Notes: generated by a model not told the origin, from the letters alone. A DNA stretch of 64,000 nucleotides from JACMLD01 sp044223995 (GCA_044223995.1 JBGALE010000005.1:124001-188000), one strand, 5' to 3'; numbered from the stretch's first letter, positions 16,986-27,593 are shown. Made by a program: numbers and translations.

Positions 16986-18929
16986 GTGACACAAATTGCC
17001 ATAAAATATACAGTAGCCGTTATCAGTACCATCCTGTTTTCCTATACTGTCAATGCGCAATTGTGTACGGGCAGTCTTGGTGACCCGGTAGTCAATATTA
17101 CTTTCGGAAAAGGGCCTAATCCCGGGGCGCCGCTGTCCACCACCGCCACCAACTATACCTATACACCTTCCACCTGCCCCAATGATGGAAGTTATACGGT
17201 TGTAAACAGTTCATCGGGCTGTTTTCAAAATTCATGGCATACCATTGCCGAGGATCATACACCCGGCGATGTGAATGGTTATATGATGCTGGTGAATGCA
17301 TCATTGTTTCCCGGCGCTTTTTACCTCGATACGGTAAAAAATCTTTGCAGCGGTACTACCTACGAGTTTTCTGCATGGATTGTAAACGTATTACGTCCTT
17401 TTGCCTGTAGCGGCAATGGGAATATGCCCAATATTACCTTCAGTATTGAAACGACCACTGGCACGGTCATTCAATCGTACAATACGGGAAATATTCCCCA
17501 CTTGTCTTCTCCTGAATGGAAGCAGTACGGATTTTATTTTACCTTACCCGTAGGCGTTAGTGACCTCGTGTTGCGGATGGTCAACAATGCCCCCGGTGGT
17601 TGTGGCAATGATCTTGCGCTTGACGACATAACCTTCCGGCCCTGCGGTCCACTGGTAGATGCATCTTTTATCAATGTAAACGGGAATAACGGGGTTGTCA
17701 ACTTTTGCGTAACTGCCAACCAATCCATCTCCTTTGGTGGCAGTGTCCAAACAGGTTTCACCAACCCCTCCTTTCAATGGCAGGTAAGCCTTGATTCAGG
17801 GGCCACCTGGACAGATATTACGGGAGCCACCACCAATTCATACACCCGTACTTTCTCCACACCGGGGATATTTCAATACCGGATGGCAGCAGCAGAAGCG
17901 GCCAATATTGGCATAGCACGCTGCCGCGTGGCATCAAATGTATTGACCATCGTCATTGACTCGATACCTGTGCCAGGTGCTTCGAGTTCTTCGCCGGTAT
18001 GTGTGGGCGATTCGCTTGTTTTGTCGGCAAAAAGTGGTAACACGTATGCCTGGACAGGTCCGTCAGGATTCAACGCTTCTGTTGCGTCGCCAGTCATCAA
18101 CAATGTCAGTAATGCAAACGCCGGCAGGTATTATGTGTTGGTATCAACTACCGGTGGCTGTTTTAAAAATGATTCCACATTGGTTGTTGTCAATCCAGTT
18201 CCGGTACCCGATGCCGGACCAACAGCCACCATTTGCCAGGATGCCAGTACCGTGCTGCAAGCTTCCGGCGGCACACAATATTTATGGAGCCCCGCCACTG
18301 GCCTTTCAAATATTGGTATTGCCAATCCCACCGCTTCACCTGCCGTAACAACATTGTATACAGTAAGAGTGATTAACCAGTTCAAATGCAGCGCTACGGA
18401 TACGGTAACAGTTATTGTATTGATAAAACCCGTGGCCAATGCAGGACCTGATAAGAAAATCATCGAAGGACAATCTGTTTTATTAAACGGAACCTCGGGG
18501 GGTAACGTCAGTTCTATTTACTGGACGCCGCCGGCCGCTATTGACAATGCCGGTATACTGACACCAACCGTTCATCCCACTGCTGATCAGTATTATACCC
18601 TTCATGTTGTTTCAGGAAATGGTTGTGGTACCGCTACCGACGATGTATTTGTACGGGTGCTGAAGAAAATATCGATCCCCAATGCCTTTTCGCCCAATGG
18701 TGATGGCATCAATGATACCTGGGTAATTGATGCGTTGAATACTTATCCTGAATCGGTAACGGAAGTATATAACCAATACGGTCAAATTGTTTTCCGTTCC
18801 AGGGGTTATCCAAAAGCATGGGATGGTAAATACAATGGCAAACCCCTGCCGGTGGCAACCTACTACTATATTATCGACAGGAAAAACGACCTGCCCCTGC
18901 TGAGCGGATGGGTTTTCATTGTCAGGTAA
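16986..18929 (+). CDS. T9SS type B protein with Ig-like and gliding-type C-terminal domain
   Basis: A secreted surface protein of about 647 residues. The GTG at 16986 starts MTQIAIKYTVAVISTILF with cleavage after VNAQ. Ig-like or PKD-like repeats fill the middle (about residues 215-550), with repeated patterns such as VTVIVLIKPVANAGPDK. The last 85 residues (from IPNAFSPNGDGINDTWV) are the gliding-motility-associated C-terminal domain that marks T9SS type B cargo. It may act in adhesion to surfaces or polysaccharides, which is inferred. It is divergent from PNP and precedes lon. Confidence 0.88.
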   Translation: MTQIAIKYTVAVISTILFSYTVNAQLCTGSLGDPVVNITFGKGPNPGAPLSTTATNYTYTPSTCPNDGSYTVVNSSSGCFQNSWHTIAEDHTPGDVNGYMMLVNASLFPGAFYLDTVKNLCSGTTYEFSAWIVNVLRPFACSGNGNMPNITFSIETTTGTVIQSYNTGNIPHLSSPEWKQYGFYFTLPVGVSDLVLRMVNNAPGGCGNDLALDDITFRPCGPLVDASFINVNGNNGVVNFCVTANQSISFGGSVQTGFTNPSFQWQVSLDSGATWTDITGATTNSYTRTFSTPGIFQYRMAAAEAANIGIARCRVASNVLTIVIDSIPVPGASSSSPVCVGDSLVLSAKSGNTYAWTGPSGFNASVASPVINNVSNANAGRYYVLVSTTGGCFKNDSTLVVVNPVPVPDAGPTATICQDASTVLQASGGTQYLWSPATGLSNIGIANPTASPAVTTLYTVRVINQFKCSATDTVTVIVLIKPVANAGPDKKIIEGQSVLLNGTSGGNVSSIYWTPPAAIDNAGILTPTVHPTADQYYTLHVVSGNGCGTATDDVFVRVLKKISIPNAFSPNGDGINDTWVIDALNTYPESVTEVYNQYGQIVFRSRGYPKAWDGKYNGKPLPVATYYYIIDRKNDLPLLSGWVFIVR

Positions 18930-19069
18930 ATTACCTTCGCCTTCATTCAGAAACCTGTGTACTTTTATCCGGGCTTTGTCTGGCACTAATCTTGACCCAT
19001 CTACCCTTCCCTACCAAAATATAGGTTTTTCGGTGTGTAGGTGTTATTTTGTCACAGAATTAAATCGTA

Positions 19070-21475
19070 ATGAAAGAGAACAATTTTTTGCTGAAGTCTG
19101 AAGATGAGATGGATTTTATCCCTATTATTCCCCTGAACGAGAGCGACCAGGAAGATGGCCAGGATATAGTAGTACCAACAGAATTGCCCTTATTACCTCT
19201 TAGAAATACCGTTTTATTTCCCGGTGTCGTCCTGCCTATCACCGTTGGCCGCGATAAAAGCATCAAAGCAGTCAACGAGGCTTATAAGGCTGACAAATTG
19301 ATAGGCGTCATAGCGCAAAAAGACAGTAACGTGGAAGACCCCACGATTGGTGATTTGGAAGATATTGGCACCGTTGCCAAAATTGTGAAACTGATAAAAA
19401 TGCCCGATGGCGGCACTACCGTGATCATCCAGGGCAAACGCCGTTTTAAAATAGGTGAGCTGACCCTCGAAGATCCCTTCTTTAAAGCGACCATCCATCC
19501 ATTGGATGAGGAAGAAGCGCCAAAAGACCAGGATTTCGAAGCCTATGTTTCAAATATCAAGGAACTGGCAGCACAGATTATCCAGCTTTCTCCCAATATT
19601 CCTTCAGAGGCTTCTATTATTTTAAAGAATATAGAAAACCCTGCCTTCCTGATCCACTTTGTAAGCAGCAATATGAATACCGGCCTTGCTGAGAAACAGC
19701 AGATACTGGAAATAAACCATATCAAGAGCCGCGCAGATGTATTGATGCAATTATTGCAGCGTGAACTGCAGTTTGCTGAACTGAAAAATAAAGTAACCAA
19801 TAAGACAAGAACGGAACTCGATAAGCAGCAAAGGGAATATTTCCTGCAGCAGCAAATGAAGAGCATCAAGGAAGAATTGGGCGGTGATGCCAATGAAAGG
19901 GAACTAAAGGAAATGCAGAAAAAGGCTGAAACTAAAAAATGGCCCAAAGCTGCAAAGGAAATGTTCCAGAAAGGGATTGAGAAATTGGAAAGGATGCACC
20001 CAAGCACACCTGATTATTCTGTGGTGTACAATCATATTGATCTATTGCTGGAATTGCCCTGGGAAGATTATACAAAAGATTCCTACGATTTAAAGAAAGC
20101 AAAGAAGGTATTGGATCATGATCATTATGGAATGGATAAAATAAAGGAAAGGATATTGGAATACCTGGCAGTATTAAAACTGAAAGGTGATATGAAAAGT
20201 CCCATCCTTTGTTTTGTTGGCCCTCCCGGTATCGGTAAAACTTCTCTGGGAAGAAGCATTGCCAATGCCATTGGAAGAAAATATGTTCGTTTGAGTCTTG
20301 GCGGCCTGCACGATGAAAGTGAAATACGCGGACACCGTAAAACATATATCGGCGCCATGCCCGGAAGAGTGGTGCAGTCATTACGTAAAGTAAAATCGAG
20401 CAACCCCGTCATGATACTCGATGAAATTGATAAGGTAGGAAATGATCACCGCGGCGATCCTTCCTCCGCATTACTGGAAGTATTGGATCCTGAACAAAAC
20501 AATACTTTTTATGATAACTACCTCGAACTGGAATATGATTTAAGCAAAGTGTTATTCATCGCTACTGCCAATAACTATGCGAATATCCAACCTGCATTGA
20601 GGGACAGGCTGGAGATTATTGATCTCAGCGGGTATGCTATAGAAGAAAAAGTAGAAATCGCGAAGCGTCACTTATTGCCCAAACAGAAAGAAGCACACGG
20701 GTTAAAGGACATAGATTTTAAAATCAGTGATAAGGTGCTGGAAAAAATTATTGAGGATTATACCCGCGAAAGTGGTGTGCGTGAATTGGATCGGCAGTTG
20801 GCATCTATCATGCGCAACCAGGCAAAGGAATACGCTACCAGGGGCAAATTAAAACCTACCATTACTTCAGGCGATATTGAAAAAATTCTTGGCAAGCAGC
20901 GTTACAGCAACGAGATTTATAAAATCGCCAATATGGCCGGTGTAGCAGTTGGCCTGGCATGGACTTATGTGGGAGGTGATATTCTTTTTATAGAAACCAG
21001 TTTGAGTGAAGGCAAAGGAGAGTTAAAACTTACGGGTAATCTCGGCAACGTCATGAAAGAAAGCGCCAGCACTGCCCTGACATATATACAATCAAATGCA
21101 AAGAAACTGGATATAGACCCCCAGGTATTTCAGAAAAACAATATACATGTGCACGTTCCGGAAGGAGCCGTACCAAAAGACGGCCCCAGCGCCGGTGTTA
21201 CCATGTTAACATCGCTGGTGTCTGCGCTGACTGGCAGAAAAGTGAAGCCCTACCTGGCAATGACGGGCGAAATAACACTTCGCGGGCAGGTATTGCCTGT
21301 AGGCGGTATCAAGGAAAAAGTACTGGCAGCCAAGCGTGCCGGTTTGAAAGAGATCATTCTTTGCTGGCAAAATGAAAAGGACATACAGGAGATCGATTCC
21401 AATTTTATCAGGGGATTGAAGTTTCATTATGTCCGTACTATGCAGCAGGTACTTGATTTGGCGCTAATGAGTTAA
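19070..21475 (+). CDS. lon: ATP-dependent protease Lon
   Basis: Cytosolic AAA+ serine protease that degrades misfolded and regulatory proteins. 801 residues, the usual length. The N-terminal substrate domain starts near residue 44 (LPLLPLRNTVLFPG). Walker A is GPPGIGKTS (about 384-392), Walker B is around ILDEIDK, and the protease dyad is Ser707 in PKDGPSAG and Lys750 in GGIKEK. The start codon at 19070 gives an acidic leader typical of Bacteroidota Lon. A terminator follows at 21587. The gene is a single unit. Confidence 0.98.
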   Translation: MKENNFLLKSEDEMDFIPIIPLNESDQEDGQDIVVPTELPLLPLRNTVLFPGVVLPITVGRDKSIKAVNEAYKADKLIGVIAQKDSNVEDPTIGDLEDIGTVAKIVKLIKMPDGGTTVIIQGKRRFKIGELTLEDPFFKATIHPLDEEEAPKDQDFEAYVSNIKELAAQIIQLSPNIPSEASIILKNIENPAFLIHFVSSNMNTGLAEKQQILEINHIKSRADVLMQLLQRELQFAELKNKVTNKTRTELDKQQREYFLQQQMKSIKEELGGDANERELKEMQKKAETKKWPKAAKEMFQKGIEKLERMHPSTPDYSVVYNHIDLLLELPWEDYTKDSYDLKKAKKVLDHDHYGMDKIKERILEYLAVLKLKGDMKSPILCFVGPPGIGKTSLGRSIANAIGRKYVRLSLGGLHDESEIRGHRKTYIGAMPGRVVQSLRKVKSSNPVMILDEIDKVGNDHRGDPSSALLEVLDPEQNNTFYDNYLELEYDLSKVLFIATANNYANIQPALRDRLEIIDLSGYAIEEKVEIAKRHLLPKQKEAHGLKDIDFKISDKVLEKIIEDYTRESGVRELDRQLASIMRNQAKEYATRGKLKPTITSGDIEKILGKQRYSNEIYKIANMAGVAVGLAWTYVGGDILFIETSLSEGKGELKLTGNLGNVMKESASTALTYIQSNAKKLDIDPQVFQKNNIHVHVPEGAVPKDGPSAGVTMLTSLVSALTGRKVKPYLAMTGEITLRGQVLPVGGIKEKVLAAKRAGLKEIILCWQNEKDIQEIDSNFIRGLKFHYVRTMQQVLDLALMS

Positions 21476-21586
21476 ATAGTTATTAAAAAGACATTCCCCG
21501 ATGACCATGCATGAACAAACCATTCAGCCCCGTGTTGAATAGGTAACTAAGAATTTCATGTTGGTTGTTTTAAGGGTTAAAAGAAA

Positions 21587-21614
21587 AACTCCCCATGTCG
21601 ATGGGGAGTTTTTT
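21587..21614 (+). terminator. Intrinsic terminator after lon
   Basis: AACTCCCCAT (21587-21596) pairs with ATGGGGAGTT (21601-21610) around GTCG and is followed by a T-run. It lies 112 bp after the lon stop and 66 bp before porQ. Confidence 0.85.
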
Positions 21615-21679
21615 ATCTGTATGGCGTCTTACTTTCTTTCCGTTTTCAATTTCAGATTTTTCAGAGTAGATTGCTGGTG

Positions 21680-22735
21680 ATGAGAATACATATTCCAACA
21701 TCAGTCTGTAAGCTGGCCTTTGTGATGGCGCTGCTCACCTCCCACCTTACCGCTTTTTGCCAGACCATTGGGGGAAATGCAGCATACCAGTTTGTACTCC
21801 TTCCCAACACGCCACAGCTATCAGCACTGGGCGGTATTAACATTTCCAATATGACCACTGATGCGGGTATGACATTCAACAATCCTTCCCTGCTCCGGGA
21901 AGGGATGCACCAGCAACTGCATGTTTCTTTTAATTCCATGTATGCAGGGATAAAAAACTATCACAGCCTTTTTGCATACCATTCTGCTACATGGCAAACC
22001 ACTTTTGCAGCGGGTGTTCACTTCATTGACTATGGCAATATTGAACAAACAGATGCTTCGGGAAATACAGGTGGCAGTTTTCGCCCGAATGATTATGTAG
22101 CACAAATCTCAGCGGCGAGACGATATGCAGAACACTGGTATTACGGCGCATCTGTAAAGGTGATAAGTTCTAACTATGGCATTTACCGATCCAGCGCACT
22201 GGCACTCGATATCGGGGTGGCTTATCTCGATACGGCGAAGTTGCTGCAGGCATCGCTTGTTATAAAAAATGCCGGGACACAGTTAAAAAAATACCAGGGT
22301 ACCGGTGGTGATGATCTTCCGTTTGATGTGCAGGTGGGCGTTTCCAAAAGGCTCGCCAATGCGCCGATACAATTTTCCATCACCGCACATCATTTGCACC
22401 AATTTGACATCCGTTACAACGATACCACTTTTAACAATGACAATGGTATTGACCAGGGAAACTCCGGAAAACAGTTTACCATCGACAAATTCTTCCGGCA
22501 CTTCATTTTTGCCACACAGGTTTTTCTCGGAAACAAAATTGAAGTAAGTTTTGCTTACAATTTTCTAAGGAGAAAAGAATTATATATAGCCAACAGCACA
22601 AATGGGTTTACCGGTTTTTCACTGGGCGTCGGCGCCATTTTTAAAAAAATGCAGATACGGTATGCAAGGAGTTATTACCAAAACAATACCGCCTATAACC
22701 AGTTTGGATTAAATATTCCCATTACCGGACATTGA
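21680..22735 (+). CDS. porQ: Type IX secretion system protein PorQ
   Basis: An outer-membrane component of the type IX secretion system, thought to work with PorU, PorV and PorZ in cargo attachment. 351 residues from the ATG at 21680, and the TTG at 21671 is less likely. The signal peptide ends near TAFCQ. The N-terminal motif PNTPQLSALGGINISN and the following NNPSLL segment are characteristic, and the rest is a barrel rich in aromatic strands (KVSFAYNFLRR-type segments). Type A and B cargo proteins elsewhere in the window agree with an active system. Confidence 0.85.
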   Translation: MRIHIPTSVCKLAFVMALLTSHLTAFCQTIGGNAAYQFVLLPNTPQLSALGGINISNMTTDAGMTFNNPSLLREGMHQQLHVSFNSMYAGIKNYHSLFAYHSATWQTTFAAGVHFIDYGNIEQTDASGNTGGSFRPNDYVAQISAARRYAEHWYYGASVKVISSNYGIYRSSALALDIGVAYLDTAKLLQASLVIKNAGTQLKKYQGTGGDDLPFDVQVGVSKRLANAPIQFSITAHHLHQFDIRYNDTTFNNDNGIDQGNSGKQFTIDKFFRHFIFATQVFLGNKIEVSFAYNFLRRKELYIANSTNGFTGFSLGVGAIFKKMQIRYARSYYQNNTAYNQFGLNIPITGH

Positions 22736-22992
22736 ATCAATATGCAATATGATGAATAGAAAAATTTCGGGAATTGTGTATTACTGACACGATGTTGCCG
22801 CAACAGACAAATACTTATCCAGATTTTTCCGTTTTAGGAATTTAGTTAATAAATTTACCCGTTATCTAGTCACTTTTAACCACTGATCGTTTTTAATACT
22901 ACCCAGAAACATTTAATTTTTAGTCAATTGCAACCGACCCGGCTCATGGGCCGTCCTTATAACGACTACCGAAAAAAGTACAATTAAGGCAC

Positions 22993-23415
22993 ATGATTAA
23001 AATCGCCATTGCTGACGACCACCAGCAAGTTAGGGAGACGTGGAACTTTGTATTGTCTACAAACAGTTCCTTTACTGTCGTAGCTAAATGCTGCAACGGC
23101 CAGGAAGCTGTCGACGCTGCTGCCGAACACTTACCTCATGTTTTCCTGATGGACATCAATATGGATGTAATGAATGGTATTGAAGCAACAGAAATCATTA
23201 CCAGGAAATATCCCAGCATAAAAGTTGTGGGAATGTCCATCCATGTAGAGCCCGTATATGTAAGAAGGATGTTACTGGCCGGCGCCTCTGCCTATGTTAC
23301 CAAGAATTCGCCTTATGAAGAAGTATTCGAGGCTATCACGAAGGTTGCTGCCGGCGAGCGGTATCTTTGCAATGAAGTAAGGACAAAGATGCCCGAGTTG
23401 TCATTTAATGGATAA
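22993..23415 (+). CDS. Stand-alone response-regulator receiver domain (NarL-type)
   Basis: 140 residues. The receiver site is complete: Asp8/Asp9, phospho-acceptor Asp54 in FLMDINMDVMNG, Ser82 in VGMSIH, and Lys104 in YVTKNSP. It resembles NarL/LuxR-type regulators but stops after the receiver (residue 140) with no DNA-binding helix-turn-helix. It may pass a phosphate to, or bind, another protein. There is no histidine kinase in the window. Its tail overlaps bioB by 11 bp in the opposite direction. The stop codon is real, and no frameshifted HTH follows. Confidence 0.85.
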   Translation: MIKIAIADDHQQVRETWNFVLSTNSSFTVVAKCCNGQEAVDAAAEHLPHVFLMDINMDVMNGIEATEIITRKYPSIKVVGMSIHVEPVYVRRMLLAGASAYVTKNSPYEEVFEAITKVAAGERYLCNEVRTKMPELSFNG

Positions 23416-24409
23416 GTTCCTTTACAAAATCCCCCGCTTCTTTTTTTTCTTCCTTAAATGCCTCCCTTGGTTTCAGGCCAAGCAGTTCAAACATGGCCAT
23501 ATCTTTATCGAAAGATGGATTAGGTGTTGTCAGTAATTTATCACCTGCAAAAATAGAATTGGCGCCTGCCATAAAACAAAAAGCCTGTTCGGCAACTGTC
23601 ATTTCAGTTCTGCCGGCACTCAATCGCACCATCGTTGCAGGCATAATGATCCTCGCGGTAGCAATCATACGCACCATATCCCAGATATCTACTTTTGGAT
23701 TATCCTGCAGCGGTGTTCCTTTCACGCGCACCAGCGCGTTGATGGGAACACTTTCCGGGTGTTGTGGTAAAGTTGATAATGTATGCAGCATACCGATCCT
23801 GTCTTCATGTGTTTCACCCAACCCAATAATACCACCACTGCAGACACTGATGCCTGCATTTCGTACATTGCCGAGGGTCTTCAGCCTGTCGTCATAATTG
23901 CGCGTGGTGATGATATCATGATAATGTTCTTCCGATGTATCGACATTATGATTGTACGCATACAAACCCGCTTCATGCAATTTGGCAGCTTGTTCTTCCG
24001 TGAGCATACCCATGGTACAGCAAACTTCCATACCGAGATCATTCACACCCTTTACCATTTCCAGCACCCTGTCAAAATCTTTGTTATCCCTCACTTCGCG
24101 CCAGGCAGCCCCCATACAAAAACGTGTTGAACCTGCTTCCTTTGCCCTGGCAGCATACTGCAATACTTCCGATGTTTGCATCAATGCCTGTACGTTTACA
24201 CCGGTTGCATACCGTGCCGCCTGCGGACAATAGGCACAATCTTCCGGGCAGCCACCTGTTTTAATCGACAGCAATGTACAAACCTGTACTTCCGCCGTAT
24301 CCTGGTATTCACGGTGAACAGTTGCCGCGCGGTATACCAGTTCGAGCAGGGGCATATTGTATATTGCTGCAATTTCAGTTTTTGTCCAGTTGTTGCGAAT
24401 CATACTCAT
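23405..24409 (-). CDS. bioB: Biotin synthase
   Basis: Radical SAM enzyme that inserts sulfur into dethiobiotin to make biotin, using a [4Fe-4S] and a [2Fe-2S] cluster. 334 residues. The radical SAM Cys triad is CPEDCAYCPQ (Cys54, 58 and 61). Further motifs are visible (YNHNVDTSEEHY, CSGGIIGLGET, MAGANSIFAGDKLLTT). It starts at ATG 24409, with a second Met two residues on. No other bio genes are nearby, so it is an isolated gene. It overlaps the receiver-domain gene tail to tail. Confidence 0.97.
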   Translation of the reverse strand: MSMIRNNWTKTEIAAIYNMPLLELVYRAATVHREYQDTAEVQVCTLLSIKTGGCPEDCAYCPQAARYATGVNVQALMQTSEVLQYAARAKEAGSTRFCMGAAWREVRDNKDFDRVLEMVKGVNDLGMEVCCTMGMLTEEQAAKLHEAGLYAYNHNVDTSEEHYHDIITTRNYDDRLKTLGNVRNAGISVCSGGIIGLGETHEDRIGMLHTLSTLPQHPESVPINALVRVKGTPLQDNPKVDIWDMVRMIATARIIMPATMVRLSAGRTEMTVAEQAFCFMAGANSIFAGDKLLTTPNPSFDKDMAMFELLGLKPREAFKEEKKEAGDFVKELIH

Positions 24410-24442
24410 GACGAAATAAGTTTTACTCTGCGAATGTATATA

Positions 24443-25981
24443 TTAATAGGCTAAAAAAACAGAAGTGTCAGGTTGCAGGGGGATATGCGTATTAAAATAT
24501 TTATTGAACAGCACGGGAAACGTATTGACATTACTCATCGTGTCGTATAACCGACCATAATCTTTATCAGGAAAATAAAATGCACTGAAATTAGTAAAGT
24601 AAACTTCATGGGCAGCGGGGCCACCGGTAAAATCCCGGAAACCATGATCACTTTGAAGAATAATAACAGGGGGTTTTGCGCTGTTGTGTTGTAAACTGTC
24701 AACAATGTTCAACACTACTTTATTGGTGTATTCCAGGTATGATAAAAATAGTTCCCTGTTTTTTAGTGAACCTTCCGTAACAACATAGGCTGGATCATTT
24801 TCCTTTCCATTCCTGTCATAAAAAAATGGCGGATGGGGAAGGTATACATGGGCGTATATGAATTTTGGAGTATTACCTTTTATACCGGGCACCCGCAACA
24901 CCGAATCAATGATACGATTGTTGTAATTTCTTTTTTGTACTTCGCCCATTCTCAATTCATCTGCTGCTTTCCGGGCTTTATCCTGTATAGATTTTACCAC
25001 ATAATTACCCGTAATAACATTCCACAGCAAGTCTTTTTTTATGCGCTCCCAGAAAGTATTGTATAAAAGCACATTTCTTTCCGGCATTGTTAAAAAACTC
25101 TCCCGGCGAATAGAAGGCTTCCCGGGAAAATCAAATACCGATAAATTATAAAACGAATAGCCCAATTTATTAAACGTTGCGGGTACTGTTGCATATTCAA
25201 TCGACAAGCGTGATTGATTGTACTCCTTTGATGCCAGTGCATGGTTGGCCGTGATAGCCTGCAGGTATTCAAAATTGAGTGTAGATGCCAGGGAAAATGC
25301 AGTCCGGTTATAGTTACTGGTCGGTTTTGCGATTACATGAAACCCTCTTTGTTCCAGCGCAAGATTAAATGGACTATTATCGTATTGCATATACTCCTTC
25401 AGGTAAGAAGTACCGGGATATGAATCAAGCAACAGGTAATAAACATCCGGCGTTGCAGCAGGTGTTGGCAGATGATCAACAGAAAGGATATCTTTTTTTA
25501 CCAGCAGGTTTTGCTTCAGGAAAAAACCAGTTCCTGCAGCCACCAGGCTTCCAGCATCAAATAAAATAAACAGGAGCAGTAATACATTCTGGAATAAATT
25601 ACTGCGGTTGAAAGTTTTCTTCCTTGTTATCACAACTATTAATACAATAATTATCACCAGTAAAACAGGAACCAGGATGATATAACGGGAAAAGAAAGCA
25701 AGATGCAGTGTTTTCTCTATAAAATCTTTTATTACCCCAAAAAAGAAATATACCGCTCCCAAAAGAGTTACCACCTGCATGGCCTTGTTTGTATGCCTGA
25801 CCAGTAACAAGAGCAACAAAAAACTCAAAACGACTATGATCATAATTTTCCACGCAATATCAATAGCAACGCTCCCACTCACCAATCCATAATATTGTTT
25901 GTAATTATGCAGTACAAAAAATACCGGCAGCAAAAAACAATGTATGCCCCATCGTTCCAGGAAATGTTTAATGGACTTCAT
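24443..25981 (-). CDS. Membrane sulfatase-superfamily protein
   Basis: 512 residues: about five membrane segments in the first 150 residues, then an extracytoplasmic alkaline-phosphatase-type domain. Metal-site parts are DVYYLLLDSYPG (start of the domain) and IILQSDHGFRD (Asp-His near residue 430), resembling LtaS/EptA-type phosphotransferases and sulfatases. A phosphate or phosphoglycerol transferase acting on lipids or glycans is possible, which is inferred. It overlaps the GT39 gene by 4 bp (ATGA), so the two are translationally coupled and probably work on the same envelope structure. Confidence 0.8.
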   Translation of the reverse strand: MKSIKHFLERWGIHCFLLPVFFVLHNYKQYYGLVSGSVAIDIAWKIMIIVVLSFLLLLLLVRHTNKAMQVVTLLGAVYFFFGVIKDFIEKTLHLAFFSRYIILVPVLLVIIIVLIVVITRKKTFNRSNLFQNVLLLLFILFDAGSLVAAGTGFFLKQNLLVKKDILSVDHLPTPAATPDVYYLLLDSYPGTSYLKEYMQYDNSPFNLALEQRGFHVIAKPTSNYNRTAFSLASTLNFEYLQAITANHALASKEYNQSRLSIEYATVPATFNKLGYSFYNLSVFDFPGKPSIRRESFLTMPERNVLLYNTFWERIKKDLLWNVITGNYVVKSIQDKARKAADELRMGEVQKRNYNNRIIDSVLRVPGIKGNTPKFIYAHVYLPHPPFFYDRNGKENDPAYVVTEGSLKNRELFLSYLEYTNKVVLNIVDSLQHNSAKPPVIILQSDHGFRDFTGGPAAHEVYFTNFSAFYFPDKDYGRLYDTMSNVNTFPVLFNKYFNTHIPLQPDTSVFLAY

Positions 25982-27576
25982 GGCAACTGGTGTGTTTTTT
26001 GTAAGGAATCTGCCTGGCTTTCGCTTATCTGAAACACCAGGTATTGCGAGTGAATATGATCAACCGGCCGCAGTGTGCTCACCCAATTGTATTTACCTGC
26101 TGTAGCTATATTCAAATTCAGCATTTCATTGACTTCCATCACTATCAAACCAGGTTGAATTTTATCAGGCAGGTATACCGCCTCTTTATGCCCGCGAAGA
26201 TATTGCAGCAGGTACACATATCCTTCGCCGTAACAAATATTCGTATCTGCCAGTTTACGGTAAGCCATCTTCTTGTCCGTGATAAATTCATTGGTATAGG
26301 GAAGAAAATGCGGAAAGTACCAACCCACCGATACCAGTTGCCAGGCAGCCAATGCAAACAAGCACCATTTCTTCGGGCGACTGCTGCCGATCCGGGCGAG
26401 GCTTCCTGTAAAAATATACAGCAGCGGGAAGATCATGATGATATGACGAATACCCACCTGTGTTGAATAAAAGAAATTCATATAAACAAGAAAATATAAC
26501 GCCGGTATCAGCAGGTACATGTCATTTTGATGAAATGAACCTGTTCCACGCTTCAACAGGTAATACAATAATGCCGATATGATGAGTAATAAAACAGGTA
26601 TGGGCATCTTATACAACAACACCACAAAATAATAATACCAGAATCCATGCACCTGGCTTGCTCCGAGGATGTAAGTGGCGCCATTCAAACTACCCGGCAT
26701 ACCACCGCCCAGCGCATCGTAATACATCACCGCATCCATACTTTTTATATAGGAAGAAGGCAAAGGCATATACAGGTAGTTGCCCACCCCGTGCAGGGAG
26801 GACTGCAGCGATTGCCATGCGGCGCTGGTAAAATGATACTGGTTCAGCGGGATAAACATTCCATAAAACAAATGCGTGGCACTGATCACCAGCCATTGTA
26901 TGCCGATGAAAAGGAGCATACGGTAAATACGCGCCATTGGCTTTATGGCATAGGTATTTTTTTCCTTCCGGTACCGGATCAACCACATAACCACAACCAG
27001 CAAATAAATATGCAGCATGGAAAATTTCGACACGACAGCAAAAGCAGCAAAGAGGGAGAACCAAATAAAATCTGCGGTTCTCCGTTCCCGGTAGTACTGC
27101 CAGCAATAATAAAAACAAAGGGTCATGAACAGCGCGGCAAAAATATCGGAGGACACAAAAATGCCATGCGCCAGGAAATTGGGACAGGCAATGAATAGAA
27201 ACAAACTCAACAGCGCTGCCTGGTTGCCGTACAATAAACGCGACCAGCGATAGACTGCTAATGCCAGCAATACTGTTGCGAGCAGTGACATATACCGGCC
27301 CATGATAACATCTTCATCAATACTGGCTTTCTTCAAACCAGGATGGATGACCTGCTGTATGGCCCGCGGAATCATATTTAATGCAGTGACCGGCAGTTTG
27401 CTTTCAAATTTTACGATATCCTTATTCCCCTCTCCCTTTAGCAGGCTGGCACCATAAGCTGCGAAACTGCCTTCATCATAATTCAGCGAAAGTGTTTGAA
27501 TACAGTATACCTGCACAATGACATATACCAGGAGAAAAAACCCAACTACATATATATGGTTGATCCGTTGCAGCAA
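25978..27576 (-). CDS. Membrane glycosyltransferase, GT39/ArnT-like
   Basis: A 532-residue polytopic membrane protein of the dolichyl-mannosyltransferase (PMT_2/ArnT) type. It has about ten hydrophobic segments, and the N-terminal loop carries the expected acidic pair in TLSLNYDEGSFAAYG. Such enzymes move a sugar from a lipid-phosphate carrier to a protein or lipid on the outer face. The start is a TTG at 27576, as no ATG lies closer to the membrane segment. It follows the GT2 gene by 17 bp, and GT2 is the likely maker of the lipid-linked sugar donor. Confidence 0.85.
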   Translation of the reverse strand: MLQRINHIYVVGFFLLVYVIVQVYCIQTLSLNYDEGSFAAYGASLLKGEGNKDIVKFESKLPVTALNMIPRAIQQVIHPGLKKASIDEDVIMGRYMSLLATVLLALAVYRWSRLLYGNQAALLSLFLFIACPNFLAHGIFVSSDIFAALFMTLCFYYCWQYYRERRTADFIWFSLFAAFAVVSKFSMLHIYLLVVVMWLIRYRKEKNTYAIKPMARIYRMLLFIGIQWLVISATHLFYGMFIPLNQYHFTSAAWQSLQSSLHGVGNYLYMPLPSSYIKSMDAVMYYDALGGGMPGSLNGATYILGASQVHGFWYYYFVVLLYKMPIPVLLLIISALLYYLLKRGTGSFHQNDMYLLIPALYFLVYMNFFYSTQVGIRHIIMIFPLLYIFTGSLARIGSSRPKKWCLFALAAWQLVSVGWYFPHFLPYTNEFITDKKMAYRKLADTNICYGEGYVYLLQYLRGHKEAVYLPDKIQPGLIVMEVNEMLNLNIATAGKYNWVSTLRPVDHIHSQYLVFQISESQADSLQKTHQLP

Positions 27577-27593
27577 GATTGGCGTTTTACAAA

